Positions 8,504-16,992 of a stretch of DNA of 64,000 bases are shown one piece after another. The DNA is from an uncultured Bacilli bacterium. Lineage in GTDB: Bacteria; Bacillota_I; Bacilli_A; RF39; UBA660. The stretch is from NCBI GenBank assembly GCA_944358305.1, contig CALVQK010000004.1:1-64000 (forward strand). Direction: 5' to 3'. The first letter of the stretch is position 1, and each line of letters starts with the position of its first letter. The notes below the pieces were generated by a model. That model was given only the letters and a program-made list of their open reading frames with translations, was not told the origin of the DNA and made no database searches. The position numbers were made by a program, and so were the translations under genes.

Positions 8504-8532
8504 TAGACAAAATAAAAAAATAATGTTAAAAT
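8504..8532 (+). promoter_or_regulatory. Promoter of HEXXH peptidase gene
   Basis: TAGACA (8504-8509), 17-bp spacer, TAAAAT (8527-8532). The expected start point near 8539 is 23 bases before the ATG at 8562. Confidence 0.5.
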
Positions 8533-8561
8533 ATAGCCCTGTAAAGAAAAGAGGGTTATTA

Positions 8562-9491
8562 ATGAATGAATTATGGAATCAATGCAAATCGTTAGTAAAT
8601 TCAAATTTAAAAGAGCAATATTCTGAAGAACATCTATATGCTTTATATAGTGCTACTCTTGCTCTTCTTTTAATAAAGCCAAAATTAGCATTATCTAAAT
8701 TACCAAATATATTACAATCTTTAAATATAATTATTGGAAATGAAACCGCTTTAGAACTTGCTACTAAAAATATTGAAGGATTTGTTGATGATGGTAATTT
8801 AGAAAAAAGTGGAGCTGCTATCATAAGACAAATTAATTATGATGATAAACAAGATACTTTAACAGAAGATAGATACTTAGTATTTTCTGCAAATAATCAA
8901 AATATAAGCAAAGCTGAAACTGTAATGAAATTAATACATGAATTTTTTCATTTATTAAGACATGGAGGAATAAGCAAAACAAACACAGTCATTAAAGATA
9001 TAGAAGGAATAAGTATTAATAGATTTAACTTAAATACCATGACTATGAAAAGAAAGCATTTTCAACTAGAAGAAGCTATAGTGCAATCTTATACTAATGA
9101 AGCTTTAACACTATTAAATGAATATTTAAATACTAATGATAACCTACCTTCATTTTTAAATAGTTTAAAAATAGAATTACAAAATTTCTCTTATAGAGCT
9201 TATGATCTTCATCTTTATATTTTAAATATGTTTAAACAAAATCCTAAAATTAATACCCTAATAGATAAAAGTTTTGAAAACTTTACTACTCCATCTCCTT
9301 TAGCACAATATGTAAATGATGTTATGGCTTCACCCAGTGCCTTTAGTAGAATGTCAAAACAAATAGACTATCTAATTGCTATACAAAATGATAAAAATAT
9401 AACAGATAAAGAGTTTGACAATTATCTTAATGAAATAGAAAAAGAAATAAAAGAATTCCTATTAAGAAGCAAATACATGCATAAAAAATAG
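8562..9491 (+). CDS. Putative HEXXH zinc metallopeptidase, unknown family
   Basis: A 309-residue soluble protein without signal peptide. Around residue 138 it has KLIHEFFHLLRHG, an HEXXH zinc-binding motif, with LEEAIVQSYTNEAL about 40 residues later providing a candidate third ligand glutamate. This is the layout of gluzincin-type minimal peptidases. The rest is mainly helical and not recognised. The start at 8562 is chosen over an upstream ATG at 8523 because AAGAGGG lies 6 bases before it and the upstream ATG overlaps the promoter. It is transcribed alone, ending in a terminator shared with convergent ppdK. The substrate is unknown. Confidence 0.65.
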   Translation: MNELWNQCKSLVNSNLKEQYSEEHLYALYSATLALLLIKPKLALSKLPNILQSLNIIIGNETALELATKNIEGFVDDGNLEKSGAAIIRQINYDDKQDTLTEDRYLVFSANNQNISKAETVMKLIHEFFHLLRHGGISKTNTVIKDIEGISINRFNLNTMTMKRKHFQLEEAIVQSYTNEALTLLNEYLNTNDNLPSFLNSLKIELQNFSYRAYDLHLYILNMFKQNPKINTLIDKSFENFTTPSPLAQYVNDVMASPSAFSRMSKQIDYLIAIQNDKNITDKEFDNYLNEIEKEIKEFLLRSKYMHKK

Positions 9492-9519
9492 TTACTAAAA
9501 ATTTAGTAACTATTTTTTT
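9488..9519. terminator. Bidirectional terminator, peptidase gene and ppdK
   Basis: A perfect 12-bp stem (ATAGTTACTAAA / TTTAGTAACTAT) with a 2-nt loop, followed by seven T. It separates the convergent peptidase and ppdK genes. Confidence 0.85.
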
Positions 9520-9522
9520 CTA

Positions 9523-12144
9523 TTATTTATTTTCTAATTTAGCTTGAGCAGCAGCAAGCCTTGCCACAGGTACTCTAAATGGACTACAAGAAACATAATC
9601 AAGACCAACTTTTTGACAGAAAGCTATACTCTTAGGATCTCCTCCATGTTCTCCACAAATTCCTAGTTTTATATCAGGTCTTGCTTTTCTTCCAAGAGAC
9701 ACAGCCATAGAAACTAATTTACCTACTCCAATTTGATCTAAGCTTGCGAAAGGATCACTTGTAAATATTTTTTTCTCATAATAATCTTTTAAGAATTTAG
9801 AAGCATCATCTCTAGAAAAACCATAAGTCATTTGTGTTAAATCATTAGTACCGAATGAGAAAAATTCTGCTTCTTTAGCTATTTCATCTGCTAAAAGTGC
9901 TGCTCTTGGTATTTCAATCATTGTTCCAACTTTATATTTCAACTTACTATTATTTTCACTAATTATAGCATCTGCTGTTGTTGTTACAATATTTTTAACA
10001 TATTTTAATTCATTAGCATCCCCTACTAAAGGTATCATAATCTCAGGCGTTACAGTAATACCTTCTTTTTCTACTTCTAAAGCTGAGTATATAACTGCTT
10101 TTGTTTGCATAACAGCAATCTCAGGATAAGTAACTGCAAGACGGCAACCACGGTGTCCCATCATTGGATTAAATTCTTTTAAAGACTCTACCTTATTTTT
10201 TAAGTCATTAAAGTCCATTTCAAGATCTTTAGCAAGAGCTTTAATCTCATCATCAGTATGAGGTAAGAATTCATGTAGGGGTGGATCTAAGAATCTAATT
10301 GTAACTTCATAGCCATCCATAACTTTAAATAATGCTTTAAAATCTTCCTTTTGATAAGGTAAAATCTTATCAAGTGCCTCTTCTCTTTTTTCTTTAGTAG
10401 GTGCAACTATCATCTTTCTAAAGTTAAAGATTCGCATCATATCAAAGAACATATGCTCTGTACGACAAAGCCCAATACCTTTCGCCCCAAAGTCTCTTGC
10501 AACTTTAGCATCCCTAGGATTATCAGCATTAGTTCTAACTTCTAAATCTGCTACTTCATCAGCCCAGTTCATGAATGTTTCAAAATTTCCACTAATAGAT
10601 GCTGGAACTGTTTTGATCTCTTCTCCATAAACTTTACCAGTAGAACCATCTAGACTAAGATAATCACCTTCTTTAAAGACTTTACCATCTTTAGTAGTTA
10701 AAGTTTTCTTATTAACATCAACTATCAAATCACCACAACCAGAAACACAACAAGTACCCATACCACGTGCAACTACGGCAGCATGAGATGTCATTCCACC
10801 TCTTACTGTTAATATACCTCGAGCAATATTCATACCTTCTATATCTTCAGGAGAAGTTTCTTCACGAGCCAAAATAATATCTTCTACACCGTTTTCATGA
10901 GCTTTCATAACATCATCAGCACTAAAGTATAAGTGCCCTGTTGCTGCTCCAGGTGAAGCTGCTAAACCTTTACCAATAACTTCTGCTTTACTTAAAGCAT
11001 CTTTATCAAAAGCAGGGTGAAGTAGTTGTTCTAATTGTTTAGGCTCTACTCTCATTAATGCTTCTTCCTTACTTATTTTACCTTCATTAACAAGTTCAAC
11101 AGCAATTCTTAAAGCCGCTTCTGCTGTCCTTTTACCACTTCTAGTTTGAAGCATAAATAACTTACCATTTTCTATAGTAAACTCCATATCTTGCATATCT
11201 TTATAATGATCTTCTAGCGTTTTACATATTTTAACAAACTCATCGAAACATTCTGGCATAACTTCTTTTAAAGTATCAATAGATTGTGGTGTTCTAATAC
11301 CTGCCACAACATCTTCACCTTGAGCATTAATTAAATATTCTCCATATAACTTAGCTTCTCCAGTAGCAGGATTTCTAGTAAATGCTACCCCAGTACCACT
11401 AGTATTTCCCATATTACCATAAACCATCTCTTGAACATTAACAGCAGTACCCCAGTCACCAGGAATATCATTAAGACGTCTATAAGTAATCGCTCTATCA
11501 TTATTCCAACTTCTAAATACAGCTTTGACAGCTTCAATTAACTGCACTTTAGCATCTTGTGGAAAATCCTCTCCTGCATGCTTTTTATATTCATCCTTAT
11601 ATCTATCTACAACTTCAACTAAGTCATCTGCCGTTAAATCAGTATCAAGTTCTTTCCTTTTTTCCTTCTTAATATCTTCGAATAAGTATTCAAAAGAACT
11701 CTTAGGAAAGCCCATAACTACATCAGCAAACATTTGAATAAATCTACGATAACAGTCATAAGCAAATCTCTTGTTATCTGTAAGTGTTGCAAGTGTCTCT
11801 ACAACTTCATCATTCATACCAAGATTAAGTATTGTATCCATCATTCCTGGCATTGAACTTCTTGCTCCACTTCTAACTGATACTAATAATGGATTTTTTG
11901 TATCTCCCATTTTCTTTCCAGTTTCTTTTTCAAGATTAGCTAATTCTTTAAAAATTTCTTCTTTAATATCGTCACTAATCTCTTCATTATCTTTATAGTA
12001 TTTTAAGCAAGCTTCGGTTGTTACAGTAAAACCACGAGGTACAGGTAAACCAATTCTTGTCATCTCTGCAAGATTAGCTCCTTTTCCTCCTAACAACTTC
12101 TTCATATCTTTATTACCTTCACTAAAGGCATAAACATATTTCAT
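9523..12144 (-). CDS. ppdK: Pyruvate, phosphate dikinase
   Basis: Cytosolic enzyme interconverting pyruvate, ATP and phosphate with phosphoenolpyruvate, AMP and pyrophosphate. The full-length 873 residues match the family. The N-terminal ATP-grasp domain starts with KKLLGGKGANLAEMTRIGLP. The central swivelling domain carries the phospho-histidine in GGMTSHAAVVARGMGTCCV. The C-terminal PEP/pyruvate barrel ends with GICGEHGGDPKSIAFCQKVG and FRVPVARLAAAQ. In anaerobes it serves pyrophosphate-linked glycolysis or gluconeogenesis. It appears to be a single-gene unit. Confidence 0.97.
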   Translation of the reverse strand: MKYVYAFSEGNKDMKKLLGGKGANLAEMTRIGLPVPRGFTVTTEACLKYYKDNEEISDDIKEEIFKELANLEKETGKKMGDTKNPLLVSVRSGARSSMPGMMDTILNLGMNDEVVETLATLTDNKRFAYDCYRRFIQMFADVVMGFPKSSFEYLFEDIKKEKRKELDTDLTADDLVEVVDRYKDEYKKHAGEDFPQDAKVQLIEAVKAVFRSWNNDRAITYRRLNDIPGDWGTAVNVQEMVYGNMGNTSGTGVAFTRNPATGEAKLYGEYLINAQGEDVVAGIRTPQSIDTLKEVMPECFDEFVKICKTLEDHYKDMQDMEFTIENGKLFMLQTRSGKRTAEAALRIAVELVNEGKISKEEALMRVEPKQLEQLLHPAFDKDALSKAEVIGKGLAASPGAATGHLYFSADDVMKAHENGVEDIILAREETSPEDIEGMNIARGILTVRGGMTSHAAVVARGMGTCCVSGCGDLIVDVNKKTLTTKDGKVFKEGDYLSLDGSTGKVYGEEIKTVPASISGNFETFMNWADEVADLEVRTNADNPRDAKVARDFGAKGIGLCRTEHMFFDMMRIFNFRKMIVAPTKEKREEALDKILPYQKEDFKALFKVMDGYEVTIRFLDPPLHEFLPHTDDEIKALAKDLEMDFNDLKNKVESLKEFNPMMGHRGCRLAVTYPEIAVMQTKAVIYSALEVEKEGITVTPEIMIPLVGDANELKYVKNIVTTTADAIISENNSKLKYKVGTMIEIPRAALLADEIAKEAEFFSFGTNDLTQMTYGFSRDDASKFLKDYYEKKIFTSDPFASLDQIGVGKLVSMAVSLGRKARPDIKLGICGEHGGDPKSIAFCQKVGLDYVSCSPFRVPVARLAAAQAKLENK

Positions 12145-12217
12145 TTAATCACTATCCTTTCGCTATACTTAAAGTATATCAAAGTTAATTTGTTTTTAAA
12201 AGAAATTTATTTATTAA

Positions 12218-12246
12218 TTGTTATCAAAAAAACGACATGTTATACT
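12218..12246 (+). promoter_or_regulatory. Promoter of pyrH
   Basis: TTGTTA (12218-12223), a 17-bp spacer and TATACT (12241-12246), ending 22 bases before the GTG start of pyrH. Confidence 0.55.
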
Positions 12247-12268
12247 AATAGCAAAGGAAGTGTTTTAA

Positions 12269-12967
12269 GTGAAGAAGAAAAGAATTTTATTAAAGCTTAG
12301 TGGTGAAGCTTTAAGTGGTTCTAAAGATAATGGTATTGACTTTGAAAGAGTAATAGAAATTGCAAAAGAAGTTAAAGAATGCCTTGATATGGGCTTTTCG
12401 ATTGGCATAGTTGTCGGTGGAGGAAACTTCTGGCGTGGTAGGGCAAATGACTTCATGGAACGCCAAACATCAGATTATATTGGTATGCTTGCAACTACTA
12501 TGAACGCTCTTGCCCTTCAAGATGCTTTTAGACAAATAAATGTTCCCGTCAGAGTTGAAACTGCTATTGAAATGCGCAAAGTTGCTGAATTCTATTTACG
12601 TGAAAAGGCCGAAAAGCATTTAGAAAAAGGACGTATTGTAATATTTGGCTGTGGAACAGGTAACCCCTTCTTTTCAACAGATACAGCCGCAGCCTTAAGA
12701 GCCGCTGAAATTAATGCTGACATTTTAGTAAAAGCAACTAATGTTGATGGTATTTATGATAAAGATCCTAAAAAATATAAAGATGCTAAACTAATTAAAG
12801 AAACAACTTATAGTGAAGTTTTAAATAAAAAGTTAAAAGTAATGGACTTAACAGCAATAACTCTATGTATGGAAGAAGCTATCCCTATTATTATCTTTAA
12901 TATAAATAAACCAGGTATGTTAAAAGAAGCATTAATTACTGACGATATAGGATCTATTGTAAAATAG
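12269..12967 (+). CDS. pyrH: UMP kinase
   Basis: Phosphorylates UMP to UDP in pyrimidine nucleotide synthesis. It is an amino-acid-kinase fold protein of 232 residues, normal for bacteria. Motifs: RILLKLSGEALSG at the N-terminus, GIVVGGGNFWRG, FGCGTGNPFFSTDTAAALRA and TNVDGIYDKDPKK. It uses a GTG start with AAAGGAAG upstream. In many Bacillota pyrH lies between tsf and frr. Here it is alone and followed by a decayed ABC ATPase fragment, so the ancestral neighbourhood has been broken. Confidence 0.96.
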   Translation: MKKKRILLKLSGEALSGSKDNGIDFERVIEIAKEVKECLDMGFSIGIVVGGGNFWRGRANDFMERQTSDYIGMLATTMNALALQDAFRQINVPVRVETAIEMRKVAEFYLREKAEKHLEKGRIVIFGCGTGNPFFSTDTAAALRAAEINADILVKATNVDGIYDKDPKKYKDAKLIKETTYSEVLNKKLKVMDLTAITLCMEEAIPIIIFNINKPGMLKEALITDDIGSIVK

Positions 12968-12982
12968 GTAAACCACCAATAA

Positions 12983-13292
12983 TTAAAAAGCTTAAAAGAT
13001 GCTAGACTTCTTGATTGGATTAATAGTCTAGAAAAAGGTATTAGATTATTCACATAACAAAAACAAAGGCTTAATATTATTAGAGGTATTTTACTAGAAT
13101 ATTTTAGATGAACCAACTTCTAATTTAGATAGTTTATCAGAAGAAAAAATATATGATATGATTAATAAATATCTAAATGATAAAACTCTAATTATTGTTA
13201 CTCATAGACCTAAATTAAGAGATATTTGTAATAAACATTACTACTTTAAAAATAAAGAAATGATTATAGAAAATAAAAATCCTAATGTATAA
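12983..13292 (+). pseudogene. Decayed ABC transporter ATPase, C-terminal remnant
   Basis: Conceptual translation just after pyrH gives DARLLDWINSLEKGI, then a stop where the LSGGQ signature should be, then QKQRLNIIRGILLE. After a frame change, LDEPTSNLDS (Walker B and D-loop), LIIVTHRPKL (switch His) and a short tail end at 13290-13292. The signature loop is interrupted and the region between Q-loop and Walker B is out of frame, so no functional protein can result. The order and spacing are those of an ABC exporter ATPase. The N-terminal two thirds are missing. Confidence 0.75.
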
Positions 13293-13308
13293 ACTACTTA
13301 GGATTTAA
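13278..13308 (-). terminator. Terminator-like hairpin downstream of GT2/DUF2304 pair
   Basis: AATCCTAA and TTAGGATT form an 8-bp stem with a 12-nt loop. On the minus strand it is followed by TTTTTATTTTC, so it can end the minus-strand GT2/DUF2304 transcript about 220 bp after its last gene. Confidence 0.45.
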
Positions 13309-13405
13309 AAATCTTATATTCTATGCCATCCCTTATATTTAATTTTCTTTAGACAAAATTTTATGCAATTACCTTATTTATTTTTTCATAAACTCAAGCA
13401 TAATT

Positions 13406-13450
13406 AAACTTCTTATTCAATTATTTAAATTTTACTAATAAGAAGTTAAT
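13406..13450. repeat. Inverted repeat in intergenic region
   Basis: AACTTCTTATT and AATAAGAAGTT form an 11-bp perfect inverted repeat around an AT-rich loop of about 20 bases. It is not followed by a clear T run. The surrounding 13293-13527 contains no gene that I can support. Confidence 0.35.
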
Positions 13451-13527
13451 CTAAGCATCCTGAAAAATATTTCTCTAGATTATATACAAGTACAACAATT
13501 AACAGTTTATATCTAGATTCACTAGTA

Positions 13528-13884
13528 TTATTTCTTTTTATTTTCCTTTCTTTCATCAGCATTCTCTTTTAAAGCAATATAATGATTTAAATTTTTTATT
13601 TTTTCATTTAGTATAGATAATCTAATGTTATCTATAAATACTTGTATTAGCAAAAACACAATAATAATAAAGAAAACAAAATTTACAGAAGCCATAAATC
13701 CTAACTTATTAGCTAGCCATCCAACCGCATTATCAAAAATACTCATTAGTATTAAAATAAAGCTACCTATCATCCATGTAATTGAATTTTCTACTTTAAG
13801 TTTTGCTTGCTTTATTTTTTTAACACACAAATAAAAAGAAACCAATGAACTAACAAGTAAAATAATTCTTAATGTTAATGACAT
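13528..13884 (-). CDS. DUF2304 membrane protein
   Basis: A 118-residue protein with three transmembrane helices (about residues 3-20, 35-52 and 66-88) and a basic, charged tail. It is typical of DUF2304 proteins, which accompany polyprenyl-phosphate GT2 enzymes and probably act as their membrane partner. Here it follows the GT2 gene by 13 bases with an AGGAGG site, so the two are one unit. Its biochemical role is not established. Confidence 0.85.
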   Translation of the reverse strand: MSLTLRIILLVSSLVSFYLCVKKIKQAKLKVENSITWMIGSFILILMSIFDNAVGWLANKLGFMASVNFVFFIIIVFLLIQVFIDNIRLSILNEKIKNLNHYIALKENADERKENKKK

Positions 13885-13897
13885 AAATTATTACCTC

Positions 13898-14587
13898 CTA
13901 CTTTTCCTTCCTTGTAAATGTTCTAATAAATATTATAGATAGCAAAATATTCACCATATATTTTACTGATTTAAAAATATTTAAATAACTTTCTCCAAAT
14001 TCTCTATCTTTCATTTCTACTTGTACTTCTTTAACTATTAAACCTTTTTTAATCATATAGACAACAGTATCTGGTTCTGGTGTTAAACTAGCATCCGAAT
14101 TAAACATATCTATTGCTTTTTTATTATATGCACGCATTCCAGAAGTAGGATCTTTTATCTTCTTCCATGTAACAAGCTTTATTGCAAAACTAATTAGTCT
14201 ATTTCCTATCATTCTTGCTGTTAAAGGCTTTTTCTTTTCAACAAATCTTGAACCAATTGCAATATCTACATTATTTTTTTCAATCTCATTAACTAATTTT
14301 TTTAGATATTTTGCTTCATGCTGACCATCACCATCAAATTGAATTGCAATATCATAACCATTCATTTTCGCATATTTCATTCCAACTTGTATACCACTAG
14401 TAAGTCCAAAATTTATTGGAAGTGATACCATATTAAAGTTATTTTTTTGACATACTTCTTTAGTATTATCAGTTGAACAATCATTAATTATTACGTAATC
14501 ATATGATACATTTTTTTTAATATCTTTTATTACTTTTTCAATATTTAATGCTTCATTATATGCTGGTACAATAACTAATACTTTAAT
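13898..14587 (-). CDS. Glycosyltransferase family 2 (DPM-like) with ATT start codon
   Basis: Soluble GT2 enzyme related to dolichyl/polyprenyl-phosphate mannosyltransferase. The only complete reading begins at ATT (14585-14587): Met-KVLVIVPAYNEALNIEK, VIINDCSTDNT, FDGDGQHEAKYL and DPTSGMRAYNKKA. GGAGG stands 8 bases before the ATT, a TAG stop lies at 14600-14602 in frame, and no ATG, GTG or TTG occurs between. The next ATG (14431) would remove the nucleotide-binding strand and the INDCSTD motif. Length from ATT is 229 residues, normal for the family. Either AUU is used as initiation codon or a single base has changed from ATG. DUF2304 is the partner gene. Confidence 0.85.
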   Translation of the reverse strand: MKVLVIVPAYNEALNIEKVIKDIKKNVSYDYVIINDCSTDNTKEVCQKNNFNMVSLPINFGLTSGIQVGMKYAKMNGYDIAIQFDGDGQHEAKYLKKLVNEIEKNNVDIAIGSRFVEKKKPLTARMIGNRLISFAIKLVTWKKIKDPTSGMRAYNKKAIDMFNSDASLTPEPDTVVYMIKKGLIVKEVQVEMKDREFGESYLNIFKSVKYMVNILLSIIFIRTFTRKEK

Positions 14588-14766
14588 TTTAACCGCCTCC
14601 TAAGTATAACATAACGTAATTTCATTATATTATATCTTAATAACTTATTCAATCTTTTTTACCAAATTTTTAAGAACACACCACAATTAAATTTTCCATG
14701 GCAAACATTTTAAACAAAAATTGAATATACAATAATTATTTTAACATTGAAAAAATAAAAATCATT

Positions 14767-14925
14767 TTACAATCCGAGAAAAATTATATCTTTGCTATGC
14801 TCAATCTTACTTAAACAATAAATCTCCAAAAAAAGATTATAAACATTAATTATACTAATATTAAACCCTCTAGTTTCCTTGTTTAAATAAGCTTTTAAAC
14901 TATCACAATTACTAAACTTATTCAT
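14767..14925 (-). CDS. Possible small protein, unknown
   Basis: Open frame of 52 codons beginning Met-NKFSNCDSLKAYLNKE and ending FLGL. AAGGG is present but 13 bases from the ATG. No family is recognised and there are no membrane segments. It lies alone between the GT2 gene and htpG. It may be real, a remnant, or chance. The rest of 14588-14999 shows nothing else except the htpG terminator. Confidence 0.3.
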   Translation of the reverse strand: MNKFSNCDSLKAYLNKETRGFNISIINVYNLFLEIYCLSKIEHSKDIIFLGL

Positions 14926-14975
14926 TAATACCGCTCTACCCTTTAGGTAATTAAAGTACAATCAAATATACTAAA

Positions 14976-15003
14976 GGAAAAAAGCAAGGTCATAAGGCCT
15001 TAC
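14976..15003 (-). terminator. Terminator of htpG
   Basis: GTAAGG and CCTTGC (with one G-U pair) form a 6-bp stem with an 8-nt loop, followed by TTTTTT on the minus strand, just after the htpG stop. Confidence 0.6.
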
Positions 15004-16886
15004 TTTGCTAATACTTCGCATACTAAATTACTTATCTCTGTTGGATTATCCAAACTCATTCCTTCAATAAGTCTAGCTTCAGCATAAAGTATCTTGCTAT
15101 ATTTTTCTAATGTTTCAAAATCTTTCTTTTCATATAAATCTTTAAGTTTATTAGCAATAGGATGATCTTCATTAATCTCCATTACAGTATCAGCTTTTAC
15201 ACCTGTATCTGTTGGCATTGCATCCATTACTTTTTGCATTTCTACTGATACAGCACCCTTACTAGTTAAACATACTGGATGATTTTTCAAACGATGAGTA
15301 AATGCAACTTCATTAACACTAGCACCTAAAGCATCATGCATTTTAGTAAACATTTCTTTATATTCTTCATTAACTTTCTTTAACTCATCTTTCTCTTCAT
15401 CACTTTCAAGATCTGCTTCACTGCTTGCCACATTAACAAAATTCTTATCTTTATAAGACATCATTACTTTAAAGACAAATTCATCTAAGTAATCAGTCAA
15501 ATATAAAATATCTATACCCTTTTCTTTAGCAGCATCAACTTGAGGTAATAAATCAATTTTATCTACTGTCTCACCACAAGCATAGTAAATTGTCTTATCA
15601 TCATCACTCATCTTAGAAATATATTCATCAAGAGTAACCATTTTCTTTTCTTTAGATGAATAGAAAAGTAATAAGTCTTGTAATGTTTCTTTAGCCATTC
15701 CATAAGACTCATAAATACCAACTTTAAGTTGCATTCCAAAGTCTTTAAAGAACTTCTCATAATTTTCTCTATCATTTTTAAGCATCTTTTCTAATTCTTT
15801 TTTAATCTTAGATTCAAGACTTTTAGCAATAGATTTAATTTGATAATTTTCTTGTAATGTTTCTCTTGAAATATTTAAAGATATATCTTCACTATCAACA
15901 ATACCTTTAACAAAACTAAAGTAATCAGGTAAAAGGTCAGAACATTTATCCATGATTAGAACACCTTTAGAATAAAGTTCAAGTCCTTTCTCATAGTCTT
16001 TAGAATAATAATTATATGGAGCATGACTTGGAATAAATAAAAGTGTTGTATATGAACATCTTCCCTCTACTTCACTACGTATTACTTTTAAAGGAGCTTC
16101 ATAATCATAAAATTTATCTGTATAAAATGAATTATAATCTTCATCTTTTACACTACTCTTTTGTTTTTTCCAAATAGGAACCATACTGTTTAAGGTTTTA
16201 TCTTCTAATTTTTTCTCTTCTTTATCATCTTTCTTTGTAATAGTCTCTACTTCCATCTTAATAGGATAAGAGATATAATCAGAATATTTCTTAACTAATC
16301 TTTCAAGAGCATAATCTTCTAGATATTCATCATAATTATTATCTTCATTATTCTCTTTTAAATGAAGAATTATTTTTGTACCAGTTTTATCATAGTTTAT
16401 CTCTTCAATAGAATATCCATCAGCACCGCTAGATGTCCACTTGTAAGCTTTATCACTATCATAAGCTTTACTAATTACTTCTACTTCATCACTTACCATA
16501 AAGCTAGAATAGAATCCTACACCAAACTGACCAATAATAGCCATGTTTTTATCATCAGACATTTTCTCTTTAAACAATTCAGAACCACTCTTAGCAATAG
16601 TACCTAAGTTATTTTCAAGTTCTTCTTCAGTCATACCAATACCATTATCGACAATAGTTAAAGTACGATTGTCTTTATCAGGTATAAGTCTAATCTCTAA
16701 ATCTTTTTTCTTAATTTTTATATTTTTATTAGTAAGTGATTCATAATAAAGTTTATCAATAGCATCACTTGCATTAGAGATTAACTCCCTTAAGAATATC
16801 TCCTTATTAGTATAAATAGAATTAATCATCAAATCTAATAGCTTTTTAGATTCAGCTTTAAATTGTTTTTTCTTCAAATTAATCAC
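15000..16886 (-). CDS. htpG: Molecular chaperone HtpG (Hsp90)
   Basis: ATP-dependent Hsp90 chaperone, full length at about 625 residues. The N-terminal GHKL ATPase domain shows KEIFLRELISNASDAIDKL, TIVDNGIGMTEEEL and IGQFGVGFYSSFMV. The middle domain has NISRETLQEN, and the C-terminus is the dimerisation domain. The frame opens at a GTG (16886). The TTG nine bases later gives Met-KKKQFKAESKKLL, the usual family N-terminus, with AGAAGAG 8 bases before it, so TTG 16877 is the probable start. A CIRCE operator overlaps its promoter, indicating HrcA control. Confidence 0.96.
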   Translation of the reverse strand: MINLKKKQFKAESKKLLDLMINSIYTNKEIFLRELISNASDAIDKLYYESLTNKNIKIKKKDLEIRLIPDKDNRTLTIVDNGIGMTEEELENNLGTIAKSGSELFKEKMSDDKNMAIIGQFGVGFYSSFMVSDEVEVISKAYDSDKAYKWTSSGADGYSIEEINYDKTGTKIILHLKENNEDNNYDEYLEDYALERLVKKYSDYISYPIKMEVETITKKDDKEEKKLEDKTLNSMVPIWKKQKSSVKDEDYNSFYTDKFYDYEAPLKVIRSEVEGRCSYTTLLFIPSHAPYNYYSKDYEKGLELYSKGVLIMDKCSDLLPDYFSFVKGIVDSEDISLNISRETLQENYQIKSIAKSLESKIKKELEKMLKNDRENYEKFFKDFGMQLKVGIYESYGMAKETLQDLLLFYSSKEKKMVTLDEYISKMSDDDKTIYYACGETVDKIDLLPQVDAAKEKGIDILYLTDYLDEFVFKVMMSYKDKNFVNVASSEADLESDEEKDELKKVNEEYKEMFTKMHDALGASVNEVAFTHRLKNHPVCLTSKGAVSVEMQKVMDAMPTDTGVKADTVMEINEDHPIANKLKDLYEKKDFETLEKYSKILYAEARLIEGMSLDNPTEISNLVCEVLAK

Positions 16887-16910
16887 TCTTCTTTCTTACT
16901 TACATTAAGT

Positions 16911-16939
16911 AGAATAACACCAGAGTTAGCAATTGTCAA
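16911..16939 (-). promoter_or_regulatory. Promoter of htpG
   Basis: TTGACA (16934-16939), 17-bp spacer, TATTCT (16911-16916) on the minus strand. The -35 box sits inside the CIRCE operator. Confidence 0.75.
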
Positions 16940-16952
16940 GAATGAGTGCTAA
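16926..16952. promoter_or_regulatory. CIRCE operator upstream of htpG (HrcA site)
   Basis: Read on the minus strand: TTAGCACTC, nine bases, AATTGCTAA. The left arm is consensus and the right arm matches GAGTGCTAA at 7 of 9 positions. Overlap with the -35 box means bound HrcA would block transcription until heat shock. Confidence 0.85.
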
Positions 16953-16961
16953 AAAATATTT

Positions 16962-16992
16962 AAAAAAGAATCTCTAATAATAGAAATTCTTT
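16962..16992 (-). terminator. Terminator of surface protein gene
   Basis: AAAGAATTTCTA and TAGAGATTCTTT pair around a 4-nt loop with one mismatch or wobble, followed by TTTTTT on the minus strand, right after the stop at 16991. Confidence 0.7.

Noticed and set aside
12808-13116. Minus-strand frame overlapping the end of pyrH
   Set aside because: It lies antisense to conserved pyrH codons and the ABC remnant, and does not resemble a protein family.
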